Source: Micromussa lordhowensis (Eukaryota > Cnidaria > Anthozoa > Scleractinia > Lobophylliidae). From it: 64,000 nucleotides of DNA. The notes beneath the pieces are model-generated. The model was not told where the DNA came from, ran no database searches, and was given only the letters and a program-made list of their open reading frames with translations. Location: contig OZ026608.1 in assembly GCA_964020085.1 (NCBI GenBank), positions 5,497,890-5,561,889 on the forward strand. The letters run 5' to 3'. The position numbers were made by a program, and so were the translations under genes. Positions 1-13,700 of the stretch are shown piece by piece (position 1 is the first letter of the stretch; every line of letters starts with the position of its first letter).

Positions 1-123
1 TACTGTACAGTTTGCACCCCATCCATAATAAGTGCCTTTCCTTGAGCTACCAAAGGTAAATTAGCACCCTGGATGCTACATGTAAGTGGAATCATTATGG
101 TCCCAACGATAACAGAACTGCTA
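1..123. other. Left edge, 3' flank of the tocopherol-cyclase-like gene
   Basis: Short flank beyond the stop codon of the minus-strand gene at 124-1272. Presumably its 3' untranslated region. I see no clear polyadenylation signal, so the transcript may end outside the window. Confidence 0.4.
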
Positions 124-1272
124 TCACTTCACCAACGATTTCTTGCAAGGATTTTTCTCTAGGCAAAGATACAAACCACCAAATTCCAAGGCTGCCATGT
201 GAAATGTTCTTGTTTCAACCAATTCAAATCCACTCCAGGTCAACTTATAGACATGGAAAGTGCCAGTTGCAATGTAACTTTCAACACAGACAGGAGCAAA
301 GCCATCCAAGGTTGGTCCAAAAAGACAAGTTTGCAAAGCCGACGGAGCTGTATGAATTTCAAATTCAAGTTTGTGTACAAGGCCTGTAACGGTTGCATTC
401 ATCCTTCCACTACATCCATCAATGAACTTGGTCAACACAGAATTAGTTGGCTTAAAATTAAGGGTTGCCACTGAACTGCGATAGCCAATCAGATGGGCAG
501 GAACATTGAATGTATCTATGCCAAGGACTCCAAGGGAAACTGCAAATGATGAGCCTGAAGAGCCATCAACACCCTCGGCCCATATCCAAGCTGGTGGAAA
601 ACTTTTCCCCCAATTTTTTTCCTGATGCGCAAGACCCTTTCGTCCACGTAAAAGTTCACCAGTGTCATCATTGACCCAGTTGTAATTTATCTCTGAGCCT
701 AAGCTGTACACAAACCAATGCAGAGGAAGGAAAGGCACATGATCAATCCAGCCTTCTGGGCCCTCACCATCTGGGCCCCAAGGTTTTGGAGGCCCTAACA
801 CTCCAATAAACGTGACACCCCCTACGTTGGTAAAGTTGAATCTCGTTTCGTTTTCAGTCACTCTGAAATAACCATAGGGCTTCACCTTCCATTCGAAGTT
901 CGCCGGAGATTTAAAATCGGGACTGGACGTCACTGGTTTTCCACGAACTGTTACTTCTATGTCATCGCTGGAAGGAAAAACTGCGAAGCTTTCCATAGAA
1001 CTTCCATCTCCTTTGCTGTGTATGAAAGACAGCATGTTCTGCGGATAGTAATTGAAGATAGGTCCTTGGCTTCGCAGAAGAACTTGGCCAAACAAGATTC
1101 CAAACGAGTGATTCGATTCGAAGTCTATGATTCGAGAATACCATCCTTCCATGAAAGGGCCTTCAGACGGGAACAAATGTGGATCATATTGATTTGCTGT
1201 TACCGGTGTTACTTGAGATACCAGGACGATAAATAAGACATACAGAGAAAAATAGCTGTATGGGCTTTTCAT
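124..1272 (-). CDS. Secreted tocopherol-cyclase-like protein, single exon
   Basis: An uninterrupted 382-residue frame. Residues 1-26 form a signal peptide (basic start, hydrophobic run LYVLFIVLVS, then TPVTA before the likely cleavage site), so the mature protein should enter the secretory pathway. The rest resembles the tocopherol cyclase-like family (plant VTE1 and bacterial homologs, related to the lipocalin-like carotenoid hydratases): GWYSR at 43-47 near the mature N-terminus, HWFVYS at 185-190, and the signature HQEKNWGKSFPPAWIWAEG at 216-234. In plants the family closes the chromanol ring of vitamin E; whether this animal protein is an enzyme is unknown. Several N-glycosylation sequons (N54HS, N141ET, N146FT, N292AT) fit a secreted product. 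Cys at 287, 316, 329, 370 and 376 could form disulfides. No intron is needed, which contrasts with the 42-exon neighbour. Family assignment is from memory of motifs, without a search. Confidence 0.75.
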   Translation of the reverse strand: MKSPYSYFSLYVLFIVLVSQVTPVTANQYDPHLFPSEGPFMEGWYSRIIDFESNHSFGILFGQVLLRSQGPIFNYYPQNMLSFIHSKGDGSSMESFAVFPSSDDIEVTVRGKPVTSSPDFKSPANFEWKVKPYGYFRVTENETRFNFTNVGGVTFIGVLGPPKPWGPDGEGPEGWIDHVPFLPLHWFVYSLGSEINYNWVNDDTGELLRGRKGLAHQEKNWGKSFPPAWIWAEGVDGSSGSSFAVSLGVLGIDTFNVPAHLIGYRSSVATLNFKPTNSVLTKFIDGCSGRMNATVTGLVHKLEFEIHTAPSALQTCLFGPTLDGFAPVCVESYIATGTFHVYKLTWSGFELVETRTFHMAALEFGGLYLCLEKNPCKKSLVK

Positions 1273-1758
1273 ATTGAAGTCGCAAGTAAAAAAATCCGCA
1301 AACAGATGGCGAACGAGCTTGTTTTTCAGCTATAACAATTCCGTGACAAATTGAGACGACCGCGCAGATTAAAAAGACTGGGTTCTAACAGCAATCACCG
1401 CTGATCACAACGCCTACTGCCGCAGTGTCTAATTTATGGAAAGTTGGAAAAGACTGGAAAACCGATCGAGGTTTCACCACTAAAAACGACAAAAATGGCT
1501 TAGAATTCCACTTCATTCGCTATTTCTTGGACAAAAGTGTATTTTGGTCTCAGCATGTCGTGAATTGTTAGCTGCACCGGTATTATTTATCAATGATTTT
1601 CAGCTGATGTACTAACTACTTGACAACCACATCATGCTCTATCAGCAAAAGCTTATCAGTATTGCATTTCTCAATGCCATGGAGACACTCTTTCTTCCTT
1701 CACAACTATCAGCTGGTTAGGACATTTTAAAGGCAATAACATTGTTTGATCGAGGAAG
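1273..1758. promoter_or_regulatory. Divergent intergenic region, probable shared promoter
   Basis: The 486 bp between the start codons of the minus-strand tocopherol-cyclase-like gene and the plus-strand CCDC17 gene hold no ORF and no obvious repeat. Both transcription starts should lie here. No convincing TATA box or factor site was identified; the regulatory call rests on position only. Confidence 0.4.
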
Positions 1759-4700
1759 ATGGCTTGGAGATGCAAGGAATGCAACATGTCGTTTGACACT
1801 CAACAGCTGTTTGACACTCATAAAAGAAAGTTTTGTGTTGGCGACACTGTAGATCCAGCTCGCATCCATTCAAGGATTTCTGGTAAAAGTGCTAACAGAC
1901 ATGAAAGAAAAGATAAACAAGAATTTCAAACGGTAAGTAAAGACGACACTACAACTACATCTTGTAGTATGTTGCCAGTTTCTGACTGGTTATACTCTCT
2001 TCACACTGTACAGGTAATTTCCTGTCAACTGAGCTTTACATGTACATGTGAGCTAAAGTGATAGCCCACTAAAGTATTTCGAAAAGAAACTGAACATCCC
2101 AGTTATTTATTGGTTGATTTTCGAAAATTAATTGTCTGTATTATAAAACTAACAGTTGCCTATAATATAGCCTGAGTTGTCTGTATTGTACATGTAGACT
2201 ATACTGTACAAAATGTACATGTGGGTGCCCACAAGGAGAGACTCAGTCATACATTTGCAGTGTATAAAAAAAGTTGAAGTTGATAAAGGTGCATGGAAAT
2301 AACTGCTGTAGCAAGTTTGCAAAGCTGAATTCTTGAGCATTTTCAAACTCGTAAAATTATCATTGTCTGGAAAAAGGGATAACGCTTGAAAAGTACATGT
2401 AAACTTTATAAACTCACTATAATATTATGGTGGTTGATTTAGTGTTTCTCTTGTCTGCCAACACTGCTTGACAGTTTCCTTGGAAACTTATACCTTTGCC
2501 CACAAAGAGAGGTTTGAGTGAGCAACAAAATGCCCTGGTCAAATTAGATAAGACTTTGTCTATTTCATCGAGAGATTTATTCAGGAAAGGCGAATATTCT
2601 TGTAAGAGAATGATAGAAACATGTACAAAGTACAGCTTGGTACAAGAGGCTCACGCCAGACCCTTATCGGGCAAACCATAACTAGTGTCCAGATCGCACA
2701 TCTAATGTAGCGTTCTGCTCTATCTCCCCCCAAGTCTTTAGTGTTCCTCATGCTTGCATATGGGGGATAGTAAAGACTGATTAAGTGTGTCGCCAATATG
2801 TATAACGAAACAAATCATGAAAAATAGTGTCATTTGGCTGTCTCATAGATCTAGTGACGAAGTTATTGTTCCAAGAGTCCTTTAGAGTTAAAGTCCTGTA
2901 GCCGCCGCAGGGCTAAGGGAGGTTTCTTTGGTCGTTCTGGGGATTTTAACGGGCTTGACGGCGCCGGTGGGTCTGCTGGAGGGCTGGACACGTGCGTTCA
3001 TGGAGTAGCTGGTGCCAATGGGATCCCAGTAGGTGGTTGGTGGCTAAGTGGCAGCAGTGGTGCATTTGGCTTTAGGCCAGGGCTGTGGTGGTCTGGTGTC
3101 ATTGCTGCCGGGGTCGGCTCAGGTAGCGGCTTAACAGGGGATGGTTGTGGTGACATCTCTGCTGGTGCTGGGGTGGAGGCGGTTGGCTTGGGCTGTCTGT
3201 GTGGCAGCATGGCAAGGTGACGCAGGTCATCGTCAATTGTGAGATGGGGCGGTGTGGTCTGTACTGGGAAATATTTCCTCAAGAACTTGCAGTTGCGGGT
3301 GGTCATCCTTCCTGAACCATCAATGCGGATGACATACTGGTCGAATTGGCGAACCTCGACCACGACACCGGTCTTACAATGTATCTCATTTAGAAAAGTA
3401 TGGGCCGGTTTGGTTCTGGATGCGCACATGGTTACCCATGGCCAGAGGTGGGAGTCTCTTAGTGTGTTTAGACCATCTCTCTGCAGCTTTCATGTGGCGG
3501 TTTCTTAGGGCTTCCTCTCTTGTAGCCAGGGTGTCACTCCAGGTAGGGTGTGGTTGGTAGCGGCCAGGTAAGATAGGTATGAAGTCCTTGATCGGCCTGC
3601 CGAAGACACATTGTGTCGGGTGTGTTTCGATACTGAAGAACTGCACGCTGTAGGGAGTCTGTGTCGAGGCTACCATTTGGGGTAGTGTTGTCGGTGATGA
3701 TCCGTTTGACTGTCTTAACGCCAATCTCTGCCCTGCAATTTGAGTGTGGGAATGCCACTGATGACAGACGGTGGTGTATGCCCCAGTCTTTCAGGAATTG
3801 GCGTGTGGCTGTTGCGGTGAATTCAGGGCCACCATCAGTTGCGAGTTCATCTGGAATACCGAATGTGGCAAAGGTTCACCGCAGGCAGTCGATCAGGCTT
3901 TAGATCCCTCTCTTGCTCGCTCAACAATGGGCCATGGCCTGTGATGGGAGGCTTGATTTCCATTTTTCTCGGGTCCAGCCGCATTCCTCCCTAGGGGTGC
4001 GTGCAGGCTCATTTCCTGAAACAGCAGCTGGTAATTGAGCCTACTGTAATCAATGATTCTAAATTTGTGATGGGTGAGACTTGTGCTCCAATTTGAGTTC
4101 ACCACTATCATGTACATGTAGTATCCTTGATACTTTTGAGTTGCATAGCTGAGAAGATGACCATTTGCATGACAGACTTTTGAGAGTTTTCAATGCATGG
4201 GGGCATCATGGCTATTGAAACAGTGTTATGAGGGGGATATTGGGGGGTACGCAATACCACAAGAAAAATTGGCAAATACCAAAATACTGTGTTGAAAATC
4301 GACAAAGTACCGATACTGCATTTAGATCCCTAGGAGAAGAATTTCAAGTAGCTGGTACAAAGTGCGCAAATGAACAGTACCACAATACTGTGAAGGATCT
4401 TCTTTTACCGAATACGGTCAGCCAAAAGGATGAAAAAATGTATACTGCCGGGCTAGATGATACCACAATGCGGCATGTTAAGATTGAAATTACCGAAATA
4501 CCTGTACATGGTTGTATCTAGCTGTGTCTGCTACTTGCAACTTGGCAGCCAACTTGTACATCCTACTCTTTTCTCTCCTATTTTCTATCACCTTTTACTA
4601 CCAACTCAAATTAGTGTACATGTATGTTGTTTAAAAGTTCTTATAATGTGTATATACTTGAAATCATTTAGCCTTTACCAGATATCAAGACTCCAGCTCA

Positions 4701-7700
4701 TTCCAGTTCATCTGCACCCAATTCACCCACAAGAAACATGAATCTTCATCCAGAAAATGACAGGAGCAAGGTGAGAAGAATGTTTTTTAAGTCATATATC
4801 AAACACAAAAGACAGTGTTTCATCAGGAGATCCAAACACTGAGAAGAGAGTTGAACATACGATGCGCAGCGGAGTATTTTGACGAAATTCTAGGTGTTTG
4901 AAACACGAGTTTCGAGTGTTTGATATATCTTCTCAATTGAACCAAAACCTAAGTAGTAAACGGGGAAGTAAAATCGTCAAAATCTATGCTAATTAAGACC
5001 GGGTATCCAAACTTCTTTCACGGTTGTGATTTTCTTTATTTTAACTTGATGAATTATGAATGGTTTGAGAATAAAAACGTTGTTTTGAAATGTGGCGTAT
5101 TAACATTTCTATTTTTTATAGAGTAATTCTGGAAGTCACAAAATTTATTATTGTATATAATGTAATATCATAATCAAGGGTAGGATAAACAATTTTGAAC
5201 TTTGAAGCGTTCACAGTTCTGTACATTTTGATCATTATTCTGTCTTCTTGTTTGTTTCTTGTAGATTTTTCTAGGGAGTCAGCATCGCTCTGCACATCAC
5301 AGGTCTGCACCAAACACCCCCACTGGTGAATATGGTGATATATCAGCCCTTGAGAAAGAAAAGGTAACACAATACTGATGATTTAGTGGTATATCATTGT
5401 TCCAGACCTGACACTATTTTGGCATTTTATGAATGCAATATAACCCTTCTAGTGAGACTGACGTTTTTTACCAGTGACTTAATATTGTTGCTCCATTTGC
5501 ATGATGTCTTCATTTCAGATTGACCAGCTGAAAAGGTTCAAGACTCAACAATTGATGCAAAGAAACTCAAGGAACTTGGAAGAAAAACTTTTACTCACCA
5601 GTATCAAAGACAGCCAGTTTTCTGTGCATGTAAGTAAAAAAGTTACAATGCTATACAAAAACTCATTTCAGCCATTTCACCAAGGGCATTCCTATAAAAG
5701 CCATACTTACATGTATAAGTAAGGTTGACATAACAATGCTGGTATTAAGAAAAAAACTCATACATGGTCAGGAAAAGACACATACAAAAATCTGTAGGCC
5801 AACTCTGTAAATCTAATTTGACAGCTGAAATTACCAACATAAAAAAAATGAAAATAGATCTCTTTATTTAGTGTCATGGAATTTAGCACTGCTCTGCACT
5901 CTGGGGACACCATACAAATTTTAATGAAGGAAAAAATAATTATATTAATTAAAAAAATTTCTTAATTTACTAATTCCCTGTCTGTTCAAAAGTTCTTCTC
6001 TACTCAACTTACAGATGCCAAGGAGAATCAACCATGATGACAGGGGTGATGACAAGATACTCCAATTGACTGAAGTCCATCACCAGCAGCTTGCTGAACT
6101 GAAACTGAGGAATGAAAAACTACAGAAAGAAAAAGCAAGTAAGGAAGTTGTTTTTGTTGACACTTACATGTAATACTAACAGTAGCCCCCCCCCCCCAAG
6201 CATTAAATTTGTTGGTACACATTTTTTCACCTGGTTGGAGAGAGGCGCTGTGAGACTGTAATTAAAAGTGTCTTGCCCAAGAACACAACACAATCTTCCC
6301 GGCCAGGGCTGGAACCCAGACCGCTTGATCCAGATCAAGCCCAGATCTAAGCCCACTATTAACCATGAGGCTGCCACCCCACTATATAAGCTGTAATTAG
6401 ACTCTTTGTACGCATACAGTTACATGTAAGAGGATTCTCCAAAAGTGACACCTTTGCTTTGACTTCTTTGATTTTTTTTTCAATAATTGAAATTATTGTT
6501 TAAATTACTCATCAGTGATTGCTGAAAGGATGAATTCCTTAGGACTGAAAAGCAGACAGAAAATGCTATCTCAGGGGAGTCTGGTAAGTCATGACAATAA
6601 ATAATAGATCGTTGCATGTACAAATATCTGATCTGTTTTAATAATTATTTCTTAATTAATTTGTAGAATAAACAGGTTACAGAACTTGATGGACTGAAGC
6701 GTTACTTGGACTTCAAAGAAGAGGAGGAAAAGTGAGAAACTTTCTTACAATTTTTTATGTGTTGGAAACTTTGTGTGTATTTTCGTAATGCATTTCACTT
6801 TGCTTTGAAACTTTATCAGTTTTGTTAGAAATCAAATAAACTATCTACTTATCCACTTCTGTGTTAATAATAATTAACAATTATTCCATGAGCGTGCATT
6901 CGATATGAGATGGTAAATAGCCAACGTAGGGCCGAGTTGGCAATAACCAATCTCATATTCAACAAGCGCGAATGGAGTAATTGTTTTATTAAATTTTCAA
7001 CCTTCGACTGGAAAGTGATGTGACTTCCAGGCGCCAAAACGAAATGCTGAAAATTTTATCCTGAGCGACATTTGCTGCATTCATTTCCATATAAGGTCAA
7101 ATGCAGGTATAATGCATGGCTGGTAACCAAGATCTAGTCAACCAATGAGAAAGCTAGAATTGCATTATCCGTGGTTGAGAATTTAATAAGAATTATTATA
7201 CAGTTCGGGTAGACAGCTAACAAATATTGCAAATTGGACATGAACTTGTTAAGAATCCAAATAGACCGAAGCAGGTCAGTTGGCTATTTAGAAACTGACT
7301 AGCCTGAGAAGCAGGCGTATAGCAGGGGAGAGGGAAGGGATTGCAGAAGGGGTAGTGGGATAGAAGGAGGGGTGGTTGGGGAGAGAGCAAGAACTTCGCC
7401 TTCTTCCTTGCATTTTTTGCTTCCCCATCTCCTTTCCCGTTTACGCTTGCAACACAGGCTAACTTGAACCTGGGACTACTGAGAACAAATCCAGTTAGAT
7501 TTTTAAATCTTGCTCTCCACTTGTTCTCGCCTCTTTCTTCTGAAGTAATCCAAACTAATCTTTTGTATTTTTCTTTTTTTTTTTTCAGGATGAACTTCAA
7601 CACTGAACAATCTAAAGTCAACCTGTTAAAGGTTCCGGCCAGATCTCCACCTCGTAGTGCAGCATCTGATTATATTAGAAGTCCAGAGCCACAATTAATA

Positions 7701-10700
7701 CAACCAAGGTACATTTCAGATTTCAGTTCCATGTTTTAAATTATTGTTGTTGTTCTTTTAATTTATGCATCTTTATGCTCAATTAAACTGACAAAAGTTC
7801 AAATGAGGCCTTAAGCTATTGTAAATTTGATGTTAAAGTCTTTTAAAACTCCAAGCTTTCGCTGATCCATGGCATTATCAGGGATGCTTGGTTCAGTTTT
7901 AAGTTTTTTAGATCCTCCTTGAGTCAATATCCCATTGTTCTCCAGACACCTGTGGTTTATTATGTTCCTTTGATTTTCTTCATTGTGTGTTAATAGTGTC
8001 CACATATATGGTTTTTACCAAATTTTAATTTTGTTTTTGTGTAGGGGGTCTTTAAGAGACCTGGGTGGAGATAGAAGAGGTAAGTGACTTGAATAAAACA
8101 TAAAATTAAATTGGTTAAAATAATTTTAAAGAAACAGGATTCACATTTTATAGCTCGTACATTGGGATATGCACCACATTTATTTAAAACTTAGGTGTTT
8201 TTTCTTATCATCATTCCCCAGCTGTTATTCAATGATTTAAATTTGTTGTTAAATTGTCAGGTCAGGTTGTTCCATATCGTTATTCTCCAGTGCGATATTT
8301 TGAGCCTACACCGATCCAACTGGGACAAAGCAATGTTTTACATGAACTTAAGTGAGTATCTTTTATAGGAACTGTCATTGTTTTCATTCCCCAATAATTA
8401 ATTTATTCAAACCTCTTGGCACTTTTGTCTGTGAGTATCCTTCCCCTCCCTGGGGTTACCCTCCCCCTATCACTGATAACTCCTCCCCCAGACTTTTTAG
8501 CTGGATTACCCCTTTCACTCTCCCAGGGGCACCCTCCCCCAGCAACTCCCTCTCACTGGGAACGCCTTCTCCCAGGGTTGTCAGCTAGAGTACCCTTTTC
8601 CCTCTCCCAGGGATACCCTCCCCCCTCCCAGAAACTCCCTCTCACTGGGAACTCCTTCTCCCAGGGTTGTCAGCTAGAGTACCCTTTTCCCTCTCCCCGG
8701 GGTACCCTTCCCCCCCAGAAACTCCCTCTCACTGGGAACTCCTTCTCCCAGGGTTGTCAGCTAGAGTACCCTTTTCCCACTCCCAGGGATACCCTCCCCC
8801 CTAGAAACTCCCTCTCACTGGGAACTCCTTCTCCCAGGGTTGTCAGTTGAGAATCCTTTTCCCTCTCCCAGGGATACCCTCCCCCAGCAACTCCCTCTCA
8901 CTGGGAACTCCTTCTCCCAGGGTTGTCCACTAGAGTACCCTTTTCCCACTCCCAGGGCTACCCTTCCCCCCCAGAAACTCCCTCTCGCTGAGAACTCCTT
9001 CTCCCAGGGTTGTCAGCTGAGTACCCTTTTCCCTCTCCCAGGGGTACCCTCCCCCAGCAACTCCTTTTTATTGGGAACTCCTTCTCCCAGGGTTGTCAGC
9101 TAGATTACCCTTTTTCCTCTCCCAGGGGTACCCTCCCCCCAGAAACTCCCTTTCACTGGGAGCTCCTTCTCCCAGGGTTGTCAGCTAGAGTACCCTTTTC
9201 CCTCTCCCAGGGGTACCCTCCCCTCGGAAACCTCCTGTCACTGGGAACTCCTCCCATGGTTGTCAGCTAGAAGTTTAAGTACAAGAGTTCTGTCCCTTGC
9301 TGAGTTGCATGTTTGGTTTCTGCCTGACTAGTATTTTGTTCTTTCCTCTTGCTAACAGCATGTTGAAGAATGAGTACTTCCGTAAAGGAGGCAACGATCC
9401 TGCAATACTGGCACAAATGCGAGAGTTGGAGTATGAAGCTCAAAAAATGCAAGCTACACAGAGGCCACCAGGTAATAAATGTACAGCATTGATATTTTTG
9501 ACGTGTGACTGAGTTTGTTAAGTGATAAGAAGACCTGCCGGAAAATTGCCCAACCCTCCCCCCTCTAAAAATACTGGTCCGCCCCTTACAATGTATATGT
9601 ACATTTTCATGTGATGCTGTCGTTGTCCAGTCAACACCGTTTTTAATGACCGTTTCATTTTCGTCTTTTTCTGCCATGTTTTAGCCGTGGATCCGCTCCT
9701 ACAACAGCAAATAATGAATTTCCACCTGGCCAACCAAAGACTAGAACAAGAGCTACAGCTTCTGAGGGTAAGAACCACAGTGTATTGACATTGGAATTTA
9801 CTTTCCTTTCTTTTTCTCGCAGATGTTCCTAAAAGAAATAGAAAACATTTTATTTGTGTTGCTATAAAGTTTTAGTATAAATCTACTAGCGCTCTATCAC
9901 GAATGGCGTTCTCTGATTGGCTAAGCTACTGACAAAATGGTGACCGCTTCTTGGCGTTTTCGGAGTGTCTGTGAAGAAAATTTAGAAGTTTTGAACGACT
10001 AATCTAATCGTTGAATATTGTTATCTTGAATTCGCAAGCAACTCTTTATGCTTTGATATACATATGCATTCGTTATCAACTTGTTCCTGTCAAAATGTCT
10101 AAAAACCCTTTGTTAGAAATATAATCCTTTGAACATTTTCCTTGGTTTTGTTGCAGGAAGATAGAAATCAACAGGAAAGAAAGCGATCCCCAGGTACAAT
10201 GGTTTACAATATTTTGTGCGTTTAGTACATGTGTTCTTATTAAAAGAACAACTATTTCAGTAAAACAGGTCGCAAGTCGAGAATTCGTGAAAGCGAGAGA
10301 GGCCGTTGACCTTTTACACTTGTTCGCTGTCCCTCATGGGCTTTGCAATTGTCTAGCATACTTAGGCGTCTTCCATACGCCTTGCTTTTCATTTGAAACC
10401 TTATTTTGTTTTTCGGTTTTGTCCTCGTGTCCACTTCTAAACGATCGGCGTTCTTTTGTCTTCTTTTAAGCGGAGGACGAAAAATTTATTACGTAGCAAC
10501 GTGGAACGTAATTTCCACTGTGCCGTGAAAAGGAAAAAAAACCTGCAATCATGTTGTCAGTCACTGCTTGTAGACTGATACTGCAAAACGAAACGAATAC
10601 AATAATGTTCGCAAATATGTATTAAAAATGATGTTTGTTTTGCAAACTTGGCGGAGACCTAGCTTTATTGATCAAATGGTTGTACACACAATAGCTTGAA

Positions 10701-13700
10701 AAAAAGATCTTTTCAACTGAGATGAACTTACTAGTTGTTTCAGCCTGTAGATTCACAACTGTTGACTGGTCTGCTATGCTTTTTCTTCAGACATTGATCC
10801 TGAATTCAAACGAATGAAAGAAGAGCACTTGGTGAAGATGGCATCACTCAGGCAAGAAGCTGAGTTGTTAAAACAACAAGCAGAGGTGGAGAAGATGAGG
10901 AGGGAACTCAAAGATTTGAGAGGAGAAAGTTTGCCACTGGAAGACGGTAGAAAGGTACCCGTGAATATGAACAGTTCTGTATCAAAATCTTGAACTTCCT
11001 TCACACAGACTTATCTCTCTAGCTCGTGATCAGCCAGTCAACCAGATAGGCCATGAAACTCTGAATCCGAGAAGGAGGGGGGGGGGGGGGGTACTTTCAG
11101 AAAAATTGGGTGGGGATGTGCAGCCCACTTCTCAAAACCCTTATCCTATTTAAGACCAAAATCGTCTATTTTCCCTACTTATTTATGACAGACCTGACTA
11201 AAAATTCGATAGTTTGGTTTTATCAACTGAGTTGATAATGTGAATTGGCCACCGTAAAGAGATTCGAAAGCTGACGTTTCGTTAGCATTAGCCCTTCATT
11301 TCGTTAGCATAGTAATGCTGACGTTTCGTTAGCGTTAGCCCTTCATTTCGTTAGCATAGCAATGCTGACGTTCCGTTAGCATTAGCCCTTCATTTCGTTA
11401 GCATAGTAATGCTAAAGTTTCGTTAGCATAGTAATGCTGACGTTTCGTTAGCATTAGCCCTTCATTTCGTTAGCATAGCAATGCTGACGTTCCGTTAGCA
11501 TTAGCCCTTCATTTCGTTAGCATAGTAATGCTAAAGTTTCGTTAGCATTAGCCCTTCGTTTCGTTAGCATAGTAATGCTGACGTTTCGTTAGCATTAGCC
11601 CTTCGTCGGAGCGAATCCTATTTATGACCTGACCCTTAAATCAATACTCTGCTTCAGACCTGTCTTATAATTAGTTACCTTGTTCAGACCGATGTTAAAA
11701 TTATAAGAAGGGCTTTTGTTGATGGTCTTGATGAAAAAGTAGCTTCTTCTAAAAAAGACTAGAGTGTAAAAACCATACCCTGTTTGGGACCCAAATGGCC
11801 AAAATCAGTACCCTATTTCCTATATAGCCCATATAAGCGATTATCCCCGACCTCTGAATACAACTGTAATATAAGCGGCCAACGCAGAGGCGTTTTATGC
11901 GCATTTCACGCGCAGAGAAAATGCGTGCACGCATTTAGTTCAACGTGTTACTTCAACCTGTTGTCTCCCTCGGTGTTTATGACTAGTTATGATTGATGCC
12001 TAAGTAGATCGGCTTTTCCTTTAGTAACGTTTGGATCCCAGTGTATACTAAATAATGTATTTGGCTCGACTATTTGTTTCTGTTTCGTTCACTGTAGGCC
12101 TTGGAGGCGCCATTTATGATGACAAATTCAAGTATGGATAAAGAATTGTTGCCGAGCCCTTACGATCCTAAGTAAGCAATGGTCTATTATCATTAAGATA
12201 ATTTCTTTTTACCGGCTTAAAATCTAAACAGTAGAAAAATACTCGTCTCGCATTCGGTTGGAGCCTGGGTTTGAGGAACATAGTTTGGTCATGTGACATG
12301 AGCAGGGGGGTGTAATTGCTTTTGATGCTTGGCATACATTTGACCCCAATTTTTGTTAGGTGAGAATCTCTGTGATACTATAACTTCTTATTTTATGGCT
12401 TGTGTTTGTAGCCGATATTACGCGCGCTCTCTGATTGGCTAATTCTAGCGTATTATTCTCCCGTAATGCCCGCGGGCCGATTACGGGCCTGCAAAAGCAA
12501 AGCAAAATGCCATATAATAAACAACTTATTAACCTCGAACGTTCGGTCTTTACGGGAAAATCTCAAACCTTGGCCTTGTCATATTGACCTCGCCATCGCT
12601 CGGTTGATATTTTTCCGTAAAGACCTCACTGCCGGTTAATAAGTAGTTACTATTTTGGTAGTCCAGAGAAACTATGATCAAGATAATAGAAAGAGGACTG
12701 TAAATTAGAATTCATAACTTGAAACACTAACTCAGAGGATATTGCCATTTTCGCTAATGCGATTTGTTCCCTACGCGTTGGAACTACTCCATCGCTAATG
12801 AACAAAACAAAAAAAAAACAACTACGCGAAAAAAGATGCGCGGTAGTTGTTGCAGGAAACCTTTAAATCTACGAAATATCATATATTTGAACTGCGGAGA
12901 AAGATATGAAGACATGATTGATCATCTTTCTCCGCAGTTCAAATGTATGATCTTTCATATATTCACTACTATTCCTTACCATCTACGGGTATATTACGAA
13001 CTAACAATGTGACCAGCTCCCAGTTTCCTTAATAGCTCGGTTGGTAGAGCACTGCACCGGTATCGCAGAGGTCATGGGTTCCAATCCAAGTTCAAGCCTG
13101 ATTTAATTTCACAGCTGCTTAAGTTGTGTATATGTTAGACGCTCAAATCAAATCAGAAAACGTTTTGTTTGTTATACTATGTGATAATCATTTGCACATT
13201 CACTTGCACCCTGGCATTTAATCACGTGCACTTGCACTTCAATTGCATTATACAGCATTGTCACGCACGTATCCGATAGTATGTATTTATTTCTTGCATC
13301 GGCTTAATAAATTCAGTATTTTTGACCATGTTACCGAACGACAAACATGTTAAAGCACTAGCTCCGTACTTTTCAAAACACTGTCCGAGCACATGGTTTT
13401 TCTCTCACTCTCGTTCCCAGCATACATTGCGGCTCATGAGCTCGCAGTCACAAACTCAACGAAACATGTCACGCACCCTACATATATAACTGCGATGATC
13501 AGTCGTGTAAGTTTTGTCTGTCGTGTCAACAGTGTGTTCTTGTTTCTTCCAGCACCGGGTTTGCAGTGTTCTGGGATTTCGTCCTTGGTCTCAGCTCGTC
13601 TTTTTCTAGGTTCAGACTAGCAGCAGGAATCTATCAAGGGGTGGAAATAGTGACAGATGTGAAACTGCTACCGCTTGTCAGAACAACACTCATCACTAAA

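Noticed and set aside
4682..4740. Alternative acceptor for CCDC17 exon 2 at 4681
   Set aside because: Gives an early stop; the acceptor 8 bp further keeps the frame to the next donor.
8352..9270. Pro/Leu-rich frames of 78-144 residues
   Set aside because: Produced by the 82-89 bp minisatellite in CCDC17 intron 10; the frames repeat with the units and lie between two well-supported exons.
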